Shown here piece after piece: positions 41,185 to 50,238 of a DNA stretch of 64,000 nucleotides. Under the pieces are notes generated by a model, which saw nothing but the letters and a program-made list of their open reading frames with translations, made no database searches and had not been told where the DNA came from. The translations under genes and the position numbers were made by a program. Position 1 is the first letter of the stretch, and each line of letters begins with the position of its first letter. The DNA is taken from NCBI RefSeq assembly GCF_017874575.1, contig NZ_JAGGLU010000002.1, positions 186,001 through 250,000 of the forward strand, written 5' to 3'. The stretch is from Lactobacillus colini. Lineage in GTDB: Bacteria > Bacillota > Bacilli > Lactobacillales > Lactobacillaceae.

Positions 41185-41991
41185 ATGAGCGAAAACTACG
41201 ATACTAAATTAATTGGGGTAACTTCTGGTCGCAATTTCCGTGAATTAGGCGGCTATGAAACAATTACCGGTCAAAAAATCAAGTATAACAAGTTACTTAG
41301 AACTGGTAACCTAGCAGATTTAAACCAACATGACTTGAACTTGTTACATGATTACGGTGTTAAATATGACGTTGACTTTCGAACTGAAAAAGAAAAAAAC
41401 GACCATCCTGATATAATTCCAGAAGGTGCCCAATATGAATTTGTGCCAGTATTTGGTGATGATTTAACCAATGCATCTAAGGGAATATTTACCTTAGAAA
41501 CGTCTGCTGAAAAAGATCCTGAATTTGGCTTTAAACATATGTTTGAAGCATATGAGGACATGATTAATGGTCAAACTGCCCAAAAAGCTTATCGCCGCTT
41601 TTTTGAATTATTATTAGCTAATACTCAAGACCAGGACGTATTATTATTCCACTGCACAGCTGGTAAAGACAGAACTGGATTTGCGGCATTCTTGGTCCTA
41701 TCAGCTCTGGGTGTACCACTAGCAACGATTAAGCATGACTACGTACTAACTAATATTACTACACAAGACTTCGTCGAAAATATGCTTAAACAAGCTAAGG
41801 CCAAGGGATCAAGTGCTAGGGTCTTACAAGCAATTAATGATATTCAATCAGTCTACCCCGAATATCTTGACCATGCTATCCATGTCATTAATAAAGAGTA
41901 TGGCAGTAGCAACAACTATTTAAAAGACGTTATGCACCTATCTATTAATGATATTATGGACTTGAGAAGAATCTATCTAACAAACGAATAA
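41185..41991 (+). CDS. Tyrosine/dual-specificity protein phosphatase
   Basis: 268 residues of the Y_phosphatase3 family. The P-loop HCTAGKDRTG (HCxxGKDRTG) is at about residue 155, with GRNFRELGGYETI and LLRTGNLADLNQHDLNLL upstream (N-terminal signature) and an FRTEKEK acid loop. Family members dephosphorylate phosphotyrosine, lipid phosphates or both; those of Listeria (LipA) are secreted, but here there is no signal peptide. Shine-Dalgarno AAAGGAAG. Single-gene unit with terminator. Confidence 0.88.
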   Translation: MSENYDTKLIGVTSGRNFRELGGYETITGQKIKYNKLLRTGNLADLNQHDLNLLHDYGVKYDVDFRTEKEKNDHPDIIPEGAQYEFVPVFGDDLTNASKGIFTLETSAEKDPEFGFKHMFEAYEDMINGQTAQKAYRRFFELLLANTQDQDVLLFHCTAGKDRTGFAAFLVLSALGVPLATIKHDYVLTNITTQDFVENMLKQAKAKGSSARVLQAINDIQSVYPEYLDHAIHVINKEYGSSNNYLKDVMHLSINDIMDLRRIYLTNE

Positions 41992-41996
41992 TTAAC

Positions 41997-42023
41997 GAAA
42001 AAAGCTGCCCACAGGCAGCTTTT
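41997..42023. terminator. Bidirectional terminator
   Basis: AAAGCTGCC (42001-42009) pairs with GGCAGCTTT (42014-42022), A and T tracts on both sides. Serves the phosphatase gene and the PTS IIB gene. Confidence 0.9.
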
Positions 42024-42337
42024 TAAGCATGTTTAGAATTGATTGACTCGATTAAATTAGCTACCCGCTCTAAAACCGGCTTAGCTAAAGATGGCACTCG
42101 GTATAATATTCCTGAAGCTTCTATTACTGGGGTAGTGGTTTTAAAGGGAACTTTACCGACAGTCAAATAGCCATCATAATTTAATAATTTCTTTTCATTA
42201 ACTTCGCTTATCTTGCAAGTATCAACAACTACCAATTGACTAATACTGCTAAGATTCTTTTCTACTGTTAGCTTAATAGCAGTTGCCGCATTTTCACCTG
42301 CTCCACAAGCAGCCAATAAGTGAATTTCTTTTTCCAT
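42023..42337 (-). CDS. PTS EIIB component, galactitol type
   Basis: 104 residues with the EIIB phosphorylation loop LLAACGAGENAA close to the N-terminus; the Cys receives phosphate from EIIA. The rest is a Rossmann-like IIB fold (SQLVVVDTCKI). Its start meets the stop of the EIIA gene. No EIIC permease is adjacent, so either it serves a IIC elsewhere or has a regulatory role. Confidence 0.75.
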   Translation of the reverse strand: MEKEIHLLAACGAGENAATAIKLTVEKNLSSISQLVVVDTCKISEVNEKKLLNYDGYLTVGKVPFKTTTPVIEASGILYRVPSLAKPVLERVANLIESINSKHA

Positions 42338-42819
42338 TATTTAAAATTTTCTTCTAACATTTGGTAAATAATTGCCGGGGAAGTTGAATTAAATAGTTCA
42401 TTCAAATCATCTGGTGAACTGTCTGCTAAGAAGTCCATAATTCTTGCCAAAATATTGGCATGCTTATCTGGATCATCGTTCAAAATCATAAACAAAAACT
42501 TAACTGGCAACTCTTCAGTTGGATTAACCATATTATTAAAAATCACCGAATTTTTCAAAGCAACTGGCACTATCAAACGAGTATTAACAAACTTTCCTTC
42601 AGTATGGGGAATTGCCACATTAGGCAACTCTCTAGAAAGTGGTCTCGTTAAAATTCCAGTTGGATACTTTTCTTCACGTTCGATGATATTATCAATAAAG
42701 TCTCCCTTTACCAAATTCATTTCTAATAATTTTTGATATACGTCTTTAAATATTTCACTACGATCAGTCTTATCTGTTACAAAAACAGCATCTTCTCTGA
42801 AAAGATCTTCTGAAGCCAT
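42337..42819 (-). CDS. PTS EIIA component, fructose/mannitol-galactitol type
   Basis: 160 residues of the EIIA type 2 fold. The phosphohistidine lies in NVAIPHTEGKFVNT (family PHxx). REEKYPTGILTRPLSRELPN precedes it as in GatA/FruA-like domains. Shine-Dalgarno AAGGAGC. With the EIIB gene that follows it forms a two-gene unit without a permease. Confidence 0.8.
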   Translation of the reverse strand: MASEDLFREDAVFVTDKTDRSEIFKDVYQKLLEMNLVKGDFIDNIIEREEKYPTGILTRPLSRELPNVAIPHTEGKFVNTRLIVPVALKNSVIFNNMVNPTEELPVKFLFMILNDDPDKHANILARIMDFLADSSPDDLNELFNSTSPAIIYQMLEENFK

Positions 42820-42983
42820 TTTTTATTGCTCCTTATAATTTAAATATTTTTTATCTACTAATCCATTATAAGCCAAAGCTTGAGACAAATTGAAGTGATA
42901 AATTACAATAGTCAAGTCTAGAGTTAAAGTTTTTTTCTGGTAAGGTAGTAATGAAAGTTAGACAAATTTTAAAGGAGTATTTT

Positions 42984-43460
42984 ATGACTAAACAAAAAAC
43001 TGTTTACTTTGGCGCCGGATGGTTCTCTGACGTCCAAAACAAAGCTTATAAAGAAGCAATAAAGGCTCTTGAAGCTAATCCAACTATTGATTTAGAAAAT
43101 AGCTACGTACCACTTCAAAATCAATATAAGAACATCCGTGTTGATGAGCACCCTGAATATTTACATGATAAGGAGTGGGCACAAGCAACCTTTAATGGCG
43201 ACTTAATCGGTATTAGAACTAGTGACATTATGCTGGGTGTTTATGTTCCTAAAGAAGAAGATGTTGGCCTGGGTATGGAATTAGGCTATGCAATGGGACA
43301 AGGCAAATATATATTATTAGTTATTCCAGATGAATTCTACGGCCAAGCTATCAACTTAATGAGTTGGGGCGTTGCTGATAACATTATCAAGATGAGCGAA
43401 TTAAAAGATTTCAACTTCAACCAACCCCGCTTTAACTTCTACGATGGTGCTGTTTACTAA
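42984..43460 (+). CDS. ntd: Nucleoside 2-deoxyribosyltransferase
   Basis: 158 residues from the ATG at 42984, which has AAAGGAG nine bases upstream; an in-frame ATG 11 codons earlier lacks a site. It matches the Lactobacillus leichmannii enzyme almost throughout as I recall it: TVYFGAGWFSD, DLENSYVPLQNQYK, DEHPEYLHD, EEDVGLGMELGYAMGQGKYI (with the catalytic Glu in the GMELGYA stretch) and the end RFNFYDGAVY. It swaps bases between deoxynucleosides in salvage. Closed by the terminator at 43464-43490. Confidence 0.93.
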   Translation: MTKQKTVYFGAGWFSDVQNKAYKEAIKALEANPTIDLENSYVPLQNQYKNIRVDEHPEYLHDKEWAQATFNGDLIGIRTSDIMLGVYVPKEEDVGLGMELGYAMGQGKYILLVIPDEFYGQAINLMSWGVADNIIKMSELKDFNFNQPRFNFYDGAVY

Positions 43461-43463
43461 TAC

Positions 43464-43490
43464 AAAAGGGACTCTTAATGAGTCCCTTTT
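43464..43490. terminator. Bidirectional terminator
   Basis: AAAAGGGACTC (43464-43474) and GAGTCCCTTTT (43480-43490), perfect. Serves ntd and nagA. Confidence 0.9.
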
Positions 43491-43493
43491 TAT

Positions 43494-44651
43494 TTAAGCT
43501 TTATATCTAGATACACCATCTAAGTAGGTTTCAACAACAGTCATATCATGGTTCAAAACAATGAAGTCAGCCGGCTTATCAGGCTTAATGGAACCACAAT
43601 TAGCTAAAATATGACTACTCTTAGCTGGCACATAGCTTGCCATCATAACTGCATCTTCAGCAGTTGCAACATTCCAATCAACGACATTTTTAACTGCATC
43701 CTTTAACTCTAAGATACTACCAGCTAAATTATCGCCATCCTTCAGTCGGGCCATTCCATCTCTTACATAAACCGGTAATTCCCCTAGCATATAGTCGCCA
43801 TCTGGCATCATTCCCGCTTCCATACAGTCAGTAATTAAGGCAATATGTTCTGGACCACGTGCATTGACTAAGGCCCGCACTGCCGGTTCTTCAACATGGT
43901 GACCATCACAGATTAACTCATCAGTAGTTAATCTAGAAGCATAAGCTGCACCAACCAAGTTAGGGGAATGTTGTGATAGGGGCTCCATTCCATTATAAGT
44001 ATGACAAAACATCGTTGCTCCAGCTTCAACACAGGCAATCGCATCTTTAAAGTTAGAAGCTGAATGACCTAAAGAAACGACAACTCCTTCTTTAACTGCA
44101 GCTCTTACGAATTCTCTAGCACCGCTTCTTTCTGGTGCCATCGAAATCTTGACTAACATATTATTTGAAGCCTTACGCCACTTCTTAAGCTTAGCAATAG
44201 ATGGATCTGTCATATATTTAGGATTCTCTGCTCCAGCATGTTCTGGAGTAAAGAATGGCCCTTCAAAGTGAATCCCCTGAATTTTAGCACCAGTTTCTTG
44301 ACCTTGGTGCTCGGCAAACATCTGACATATTCTAGTCAAGGTATCGTCACTAGCTGTAATAGTAGTTGGTAGCCAGCTCGTAACACCTGCCCTAAGTAAG
44401 CCTTCAGAGATCTTATTAATGCCTTCCCAGTCACTCTTCATCACATCCTCTTTTAAACTGCCATGAATGTGAGTGTCAACATAACCAGGCGCTACCCACT
44501 TATCACCATATTCAAGAATTTTACCATGACTTGGTCTTTGAGCTTCTGAATAATAAAAGCCAAATTTGCCATCATCTTGAACTTCAAGATAGCCGCCAAT
44601 TTCTGTTCTATTTTCTAAGAAAAACTTCCCCGCATGAATATAGTAAGTCAT
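43494..44651 (-). CDS. nagA: N-acetylglucosamine-6-phosphate deacetylase
   Basis: 385 residues from the ATG at 44651 (MTYYIHAGKFFLENRTE), behind AAGGAAGAAG. Amidohydrolase motifs: VDTHIHGS (HxH metal site), IHFEGPFF (metal-binding Glu), VVSLGHSAS and CHTYNGM (His ligands), and LITDCMEAGMM (catalytic Asp). It deacetylates GlcNAc-6-P, feeding amino sugar from wall recycling or mucin into glycolysis. It is divergent from the GH31-like gene, which could supply amino sugars. Confidence 0.92.
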   Translation of the reverse strand: MTYYIHAGKFFLENRTEIGGYLEVQDDGKFGFYYSEAQRPSHGKILEYGDKWVAPGYVDTHIHGSLKEDVMKSDWEGINKISEGLLRAGVTSWLPTTITASDDTLTRICQMFAEHQGQETGAKIQGIHFEGPFFTPEHAGAENPKYMTDPSIAKLKKWRKASNNMLVKISMAPERSGAREFVRAAVKEGVVVSLGHSASNFKDAIACVEAGATMFCHTYNGMEPLSQHSPNLVGAAYASRLTTDELICDGHHVEEPAVRALVNARGPEHIALITDCMEAGMMPDGDYMLGELPVYVRDGMARLKDGDNLAGSILELKDAVKNVVDWNVATAEDAVMMASYVPAKSSHILANCGSIKPDKPADFIVLNHDMTVVETYLDGVSRYKA

Positions 44652-44812
44652 ATTAATCTTCTTCCTTAATTTGGTATAGACCATATTTTATAATTAAATA
44701 ATAGCGATTTCTTTACTTATTGTCAATTGAAAAAAGCATTATAGTAAGTTTTTCGTTATAATAAAAGATAAATAACGATTAAAAATAAATTTTATTGTAG
44801 AGAAGTTTTGAT

Positions 44813-47800
44813 ATGTCTGAATTAAATAATCAACAAGAACATCCAATTAGTCCTTTGACCAAAGTTGCCAAGGGGACACGTTTTTATGAATTACAATTTG
44901 CTGGCGGCGAAAGAGCCCGCTTATATATTGTAGCTGAAGGAATTTTTAGGCTAGTTTTAGATCCAAGTCAAGAATTTGCACCACTAGATCCAGCATTAAC
45001 CATTCCAATTAGCGACTTTAGTCTGCGTCCATTTGAAGAATCACAACTGCTCGTCACAGATGAAACTTTTACTATTAAGAGTGCCCAATATTCACTTCGC
45101 TTGCAAAAGAATCCCGCCCTCTTTAGTATTTTTGATGATAATTTGCATCGCTATCGTTTAAAGCAGGAGCGGTCGCTTCAGATTGGACCTAGCTCAACTA
45201 GCGAGATTCTTTTTCAAAATAAAAATGAATTCTATTATGGCGGTGGTATGCAAAATGGTCGCTTTAGTCACAAGGGACACACCATTGAAATTAAAAACAC
45301 CAATTTAACTGGTCGTGATGGTGTAGCTGTTCCTGAGAGCTTCTTTTGGTCTAATGCTGGCTTTGCTGAATTACGCAATACTTGGCAAGATGGGCTTTAC
45401 AACTTTAACTTTGAAGATGGTCAAGCAGTTGCTATCAGCCATCAAAGTCCGATTTTTGATAGTTTTTATTTAATTGGTGACACACCAGCTGCCCTAATTA
45501 GCCAATATTATAGGTTAACTGGCAAGCCGCTGTTCCTACCTAAGTATGCCTTAGAATTAGGACATATCGGCAACTTTATCGAAACAGCTTGGAGTGATGC
45601 TAAAGCACAGGATTTAAGTTCCATTAAATTCGAAGACGGCAATAATTATATGCAAACAACTGATAAAGATAAAATTGTTGCCCATTCATCCCTCAATGGT
45701 GAAGATAAGTATCAATTTTCAGCTCGAGCAATGGTCGAACGTTACCAAAAAAACGATATTGATCTCAAATGGATTATTCCTAATTTTAAGAGCAATACCC
45801 CTCTAGGAATTGAATCAGTTGATAGCTTCACTGAATTTGCTGAAAAAAACGGCATTAAAGTTGGGTATTACAACGCCTTGCCTACTAATGCACCTGCCAA
45901 CTTAGTACTCACTAAAAAAGCACACGCCAGCTCGAGCAATGGTCAATTGCTAAAAAACATTGCCACAATTAGTAAAGAACTCGTGAAAAAGAACGCCAAC
46001 AATCGCCCTTGGGTCATGTCTTCAAATGGTTGGAGTGCAATTCAAACCTTGGCTACCACCGCAATTGATGGCGTTGGTGGAGAATGGGATGAAATTGCTA
46101 CTCAAGTTGACAGCTTCATCGGAATGTCGCTTTCAGGTCAGCCAAATGTCGGCGGGGCAATTGATGGTGCATATAGTGGTGGTAACGCACAAGTTAGTGT
46201 CCGTGACTTAGAATGGAAGATCTTTACCCCACTTTTATTCAATATGGATAATTTTGGCTCTGTGCAAAAGACCCCATTTGCCTTTAATTCCAAGATAACT
46301 AGAATTAATAAGGCCTACCTAAACTTAAGAAAGCAATTATTACCATACCTTTATACCCTTACAAGAACAGCCCAAGCTGGTAATCCTGTAATTCGCCCCC
46401 TATTTATCTCTTTCCCACATGAAAGGATTAATTACACCGACCAGATCAAGCATGAGTTTATGTTAGGTGACAGCTTATTAATTGCACCAATTACCAATGG
46501 TCGTGAAGATAGTGATGGTAACTCTATTAAGGATAACCTCTACTTACCAGACCATAGGACTGTTTGGATCGACTTATTCACTGGTGAAAAATTACTCGGT
46601 GGTCGCTTCTATGATAAGTTCTACTATCCTCTCTGGCACTTGCCAGTCTTTGTCCGTGGCGGGGCAATTATCCAGACTGGTCTTCGCAGTGCAAATATCT
46701 TCCCGCAAGGACAGAGTTCCAAGGTATTGTATGATGACGACGGCGCTACTAACCAATATGAAAAAGGCCACTTTGCCACAACTAAGGTTGAAAGTTCACT
46801 TGATGGCGCTAACTTAGAAGTTACAGTTCACCCAACTGAAGGTAATTATGAAGGCCTCAGCCTCCACCAAACTACCCGACTAAATATTATGGCTGACCGC
46901 TACCCTGGCCGAGTAATCTTGAAGATTAACGATGAACCAATGGAATTAAGAGAATACCGTGATGAAAAGAGCTTTGAACAAGCTGAATCTGGTTACTTCT
47001 TCAAGCAAGACTTCATGCCATGTAAGAAGTTCGGTCAATTTACAGGGCAACTTCAACCAGCAGTTCAAATTAAGCTTGATTCTAAAGACATCTCGCAAAC
47101 CGAATATAAAATTAAAATCGAAAACTTTAGTTACGCTAGCCAAGTAGAACGCCATGCTATTATTGATTCTGCGATGAGCTCACCTCGTAGTGCAGCAATC
47201 TTAACCGAACGCCTAACTTCACGTAGTATCACACTAACTTGGACTAACCCGCCAGCCTTCGCTCAAAAGAATGTTACTGCAGATATTGAAGTTAACGGCT
47301 TAGTTCATACTAATATTGATGGCGATACTTTCACCTTCCATGAACTACAACCAAATACTCGCTACCGTTTTAGAATTAGAAACAAGTTTGGTACTAAGGT
47401 TTCAGATTGGTCAGAATACTTTGGCACTAAGACCAAGCCAGATCAAATGAACTATGCGATTAAAAATATTGCAGTTGAAAGTACGCTTAAGTCCAATCCA
47501 GAATGGCCACTATCTAACTTAGTTGACTTACGATTAGGTAGCGAATGGCTAACTCAAGAAAAGATAACCGATGAAAAGCATTTAGAACTAACCTTTAGCT
47601 TCGATCATGCCTATAAATTAAGCAGGATGGTATACATTCCACGCTCACGCGACCACAAAGGTCATATTCTTAGAGCGCAGGTCGCAATCTCTAAAGATGG
47701 CGAAAATTACAGTGACTACAGTAAAGAATACAACTGGCCAAATGACGCTAAGAATAAGGTCATCGGGATGCGTGATGTTATAGCTAAATCGATCAAATTA

Positions 47801-47869
47801 AGAGTATTACTATCAACCGACGGACTTGCATCAGCCAAGGAAATACTATTCTTCGTGGCTAAAGATTAA
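44813..47869 (+). CDS. GH31-like large glycosidase with FN3 and discoidin-type domains
   Basis: 1018 residues, no signal peptide. N-terminal beta-sandwich (about 30-220), GH31-like barrel (about 230-620: PRWVMSSNGWSA-type strand, GGEWDEIATQVDSFIGMSLSG, VGGAIDGAYSGG, then PLFISFP and MLGDSLLIAPI), C-terminal beta domains, an FN3 domain (about 790-880, SRSITLTWTNPPA), and a discoidin-like domain (about 890-1015, SNLVDLRLGSEWLT). The acid/base Asp is plausible in AIDGVGGEWD; the classical nucleophile motif WxDMNE is not seen. Could be an alpha-N-acetylgalactosaminidase-type branch, or inactive. Divergent from nagA. Confidence 0.7.
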   Translation: MSELNNQQEHPISPLTKVAKGTRFYELQFAGGERARLYIVAEGIFRLVLDPSQEFAPLDPALTIPISDFSLRPFEESQLLVTDETFTIKSAQYSLRLQKNPALFSIFDDNLHRYRLKQERSLQIGPSSTSEILFQNKNEFYYGGGMQNGRFSHKGHTIEIKNTNLTGRDGVAVPESFFWSNAGFAELRNTWQDGLYNFNFEDGQAVAISHQSPIFDSFYLIGDTPAALISQYYRLTGKPLFLPKYALELGHIGNFIETAWSDAKAQDLSSIKFEDGNNYMQTTDKDKIVAHSSLNGEDKYQFSARAMVERYQKNDIDLKWIIPNFKSNTPLGIESVDSFTEFAEKNGIKVGYYNALPTNAPANLVLTKKAHASSSNGQLLKNIATISKELVKKNANNRPWVMSSNGWSAIQTLATTAIDGVGGEWDEIATQVDSFIGMSLSGQPNVGGAIDGAYSGGNAQVSVRDLEWKIFTPLLFNMDNFGSVQKTPFAFNSKITRINKAYLNLRKQLLPYLYTLTRTAQAGNPVIRPLFISFPHERINYTDQIKHEFMLGDSLLIAPITNGREDSDGNSIKDNLYLPDHRTVWIDLFTGEKLLGGRFYDKFYYPLWHLPVFVRGGAIIQTGLRSANIFPQGQSSKVLYDDDGATNQYEKGHFATTKVESSLDGANLEVTVHPTEGNYEGLSLHQTTRLNIMADRYPGRVILKINDEPMELREYRDEKSFEQAESGYFFKQDFMPCKKFGQFTGQLQPAVQIKLDSKDISQTEYKIKIENFSYASQVERHAIIDSAMSSPRSAAILTERLTSRSITLTWTNPPAFAQKNVTADIEVNGLVHTNIDGDTFTFHELQPNTRYRFRIRNKFGTKVSDWSEYFGTKTKPDQMNYAIKNIAVESTLKSNPEWPLSNLVDLRLGSEWLTQEKITDEKHLELTFSFDHAYKLSRMVYIPRSRDHKGHILRAQVAISKDGENYSDYSKEYNWPNDAKNKVIGMRDVIAKSIKLRVLLSTDGLASAKEILFFVAKD

Positions 47870-47886
47870 TAAATGGAGAAAACAAT

Positions 47887-48618
47887 ATGCGTAAATTAAT
47901 TTCAACTAGCGTTCTTGCTACAGCAATGGTTACATTACTATCGGGTTGTTATAGCGTAAAGCATACTGATAGCCATAGTCATCATAATGTTGAAATACAT
48001 AGTCAAAAGATAGTTTCTGAGAATCTTTCTCAACAGAAGTTTTCTAACCTAAAGATTGATGTTTCAGACGCTGACATTATCTTTAAAAATGGGTCTAATT
48101 ATCAGGTCAAATATACTGGTAATAAAAAAACTAAACCTACCGTTCAGCAAAATGGCGACAGTCTAACTATTAAAGATAAGTCATCATTTTCAATTGATTC
48201 TGATGCAGACGCTACGCTTACAATTACTATCCCTGAAAAATTACTAGATAAAGTTGATATTTCAACTAATGATGGTGACATTTCTGGTGAAAATATCCAT
48301 GCTCAGACTATTAACTTATCTTCTGATGACGGTGATGTTAAGTTCGACGATTTAACTGCTAAAGATGGTAAGATTAACCTCTCTGATGGTGATATTCATC
48401 TTAAAAACCTGAAAACAACCAGTGGCTTCAATATTAATACTGACGATGGGGATGTTATGATCCACAAGACTAACGCCAGTGGATTATCATTAACTGCAGA
48501 TGATGGAATTATCAGTGTTGCTAGTGATAGAACTAATACTGCAACATATAAGAAGAACATTCATTCTAAGAATGTCTTACACATTTCAACTTCAGACGGT
48601 GATATTACAGTTAGATAA
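47887..48618 (+). CDS. Lipoprotein with DUF4097-like beta-helix
   Basis: 243 residues. Lipoprotein signal with lipobox LSGC (Cys at about 21), then a His-rich stretch (HTDSHSHHN), then a repetitive beta-helix with recurring D-G-D/D-D-G turns: STNDGDISGEN, SSDDGDVKFDD, LSDGDIHLKN, NTDDGDVMIHK, SDGDITVR. This is the DUF4097 pattern. The His cluster may bind metal. It follows the GH31-like gene by 17 bases and has AATGGAG upstream, so it is likely cotranscribed. Surface-exposed; role unknown. Confidence 0.75.
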   Translation: MRKLISTSVLATAMVTLLSGCYSVKHTDSHSHHNVEIHSQKIVSENLSQQKFSNLKIDVSDADIIFKNGSNYQVKYTGNKKTKPTVQQNGDSLTIKDKSSFSIDSDADATLTITIPEKLLDKVDISTNDGDISGENIHAQTINLSSDDGDVKFDDLTAKDGKINLSDGDIHLKNLKTTSGFNINTDDGDVMIHKTNASGLSLTADDGIISVASDRTNTATYKKNIHSKNVLHISTSDGDITVR

Positions 48619-48645
48619 AAAAAGAAGGCAAATGCCTTCTTTTTT
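48619..48645. terminator. Bidirectional terminator
   Basis: AGAAGGCA (48623-48630) and TGCCTTCT (48633-48640), A and T tracts on both sides. Confidence 0.9.
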
Positions 48646-49469
48646 TATGCCGCAATTTTCAAATGTTGTAGCCATTCAATACTCATCTTGAACCACCTAG
48701 CTGCATGAGGGTTTACCAGCCAAGGCTTATCCTTATATTCTAAATTAGCTAAGCCTAGCGAATAACCATGCATCCCCTTATCAAACAAGTGGGCTTCAAA
48801 TGGCACATTATGCTCTCTCAATGCTGTTAAATATTCAATCGCATTATTAATCAATACAACTGCATCATCAACCGTTTGAAAGATAAATGTTGGTGGTGTC
48901 TGCTTAGTCACTCCCTTAGCAGTATCTAATAACTCTGCTTCTTTAGGTAGATAGGCCATTTGCGCTGCAGGGACCTCAATCCCTATCTTATTAATGTCAA
49001 TCAGGGGATAGCCAAGAATTGTCGCATTCGGTGCAACTTCATCATGCTTGAAGCCAAATTTATTTTGCCACTTTTGACTTTCAGCCATTACATTGACTGC
49101 ACTTGCGACATGACCACCTGCTGAAAAGCCAATTGTAACAATCTTATCAGGATCAATACCTAGCTTTTCACTATTGTCCCTAAAATACTTGATAGCCATC
49201 AAGCCGCTCAGAGCCGCATCAGGATATATCGGCTGAGGATCTGTTACCAAGTTATAGGATATAATTGCACATTCAAAACCATACATCGCATAAGCTAGGG
49301 CCACAGGCTCTCCTTCTCTTAAACTTATGTGCGTAAAATGTCCGCCAGGAAAAATAACCATCAATGGCCTTTTCCTTATCTTCAAGCGTGTGTCTTCTTG
49401 TAATTGATAATAGTTGACCTTAAATTTACAATTATTAAAATTAGTTAACTCCAACTCTCTAACTTTCAT
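48645..49469 (-). CDS. Alpha/beta-hydrolase, acetyl-esterase type
   Basis: 274 residues. Oxyanion region MVIFPGGHFTHIS, nucleophile elbow GFSAGGHVAS (Ser), Asp in QTVDDAVVLINN, His in KGMHGYSLGL: the full triad in order as in acetyl esterases and BD-FAE-like enzymes. Cytoplasmic. It may remove acetyl groups from sugars. It starts 14 bases after the end of the YibE/F pair on the same strand, so perhaps one operon. Confidence 0.85.
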   Translation of the reverse strand: MKVRELELTNFNNCKFKVNYYQLQEDTRLKIRKRPLMVIFPGGHFTHISLREGEPVALAYAMYGFECAIISYNLVTDPQPIYPDAALSGLMAIKYFRDNSEKLGIDPDKIVTIGFSAGGHVASAVNVMAESQKWQNKFGFKHDEVAPNATILGYPLIDINKIGIEVPAAQMAYLPKEAELLDTAKGVTKQTPPTFIFQTVDDAVVLINNAIEYLTALREHNVPFEAHLFDKGMHGYSLGLANLEYKDKPWLVNPHAARWFKMSIEWLQHLKIAA

Positions 49470-49482
49470 ATCCTACCTTCTT

Positions 49483-50238
49483 CTAATGATTATCTTTATC
49501 TAATGTATGTGCTAATAAATAAGTTGTCAGCGGTATTGTTAACAAGACACCGATAAACGAATAAATAATAATCATGCTCTCACTTATAAAAAGCTTATCA
49601 TTTAAAATATCAAAAAGTGAATAATTTAGTCTCATATACCAAATAAAAAGTGGTAAAAAGCTGCCGAACAACCCGAATAAAATGGTATTTAAAGCCGTTC
49701 CTAAAATATCCGTCCCTACTTGGTTACCGTTATGAAGTAACTGGGTTCGATTGATATTAGGATCATGGCGCTTCAGTTCTAAAAGACCCGCGCTCATTGC
49801 AACACTAGCTTCTGCAATTGCTCCTAGAGTTGAAAAAATAGTCACAATAATTGAAATCTGAGGAAAGCTAATACCTACATTTAAAGACAGTCCTACAAGT
49901 TCTTCACTAGCTTGATCACCAAAGCCAGCTGCTTGGGCAAAGTGCTCAAAAATAATTATTGTCAAAATAATTGTTACGCTTACTAATAACGCCGTTATGA
50001 ATGAATTTTTGGCAACGGCATAATCATGCGTCCCCAAATAAATTATTGTCAATAACTTGAGCGGAATAAAAATTATCCCTACCCAAACTATATCTACACC
50101 CCAAGAGATAAGTAAGGCTACTAGGATTACTAGGCAAGCATTAAGTATTACGCTCAGGTAACTTTTTAAACCTGTTGTGCCACCAACAATTAACATCAAG
50201 GCAAATAATAAAATTAATAAAGCAGTCAGGGTATTCAT
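49483..50238 (-). CDS. YibE/F-family membrane protein, second subunit
   Basis: 251 residues, about seven membrane helices. Helical repeats with SFPQISIIVTIFSTLGAIAE and GNQVGTDILGTALNTILFGL resemble the YibE/F C-terminal half. Start overlaps the end of the upstream gene by four bases. The pair is common in Firmicutes; the transported substrate is unknown. Confidence 0.8.
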   Translation of the reverse strand: MNTLTALLILLFALMLIVGGTTGLKSYLSVILNACLVILVALLISWGVDIVWVGIIFIPLKLLTIIYLGTHDYAVAKNSFITALLVSVTIILTIIIFEHFAQAAGFGDQASEELVGLSLNVGISFPQISIIVTIFSTLGAIAEASVAMSAGLLELKRHDPNINRTQLLHNGNQVGTDILGTALNTILFGLFGSFLPLFIWYMRLNYSLFDILNDKLFISESMIIIYSFIGVLLTIPLTTYLLAHTLDKDNH

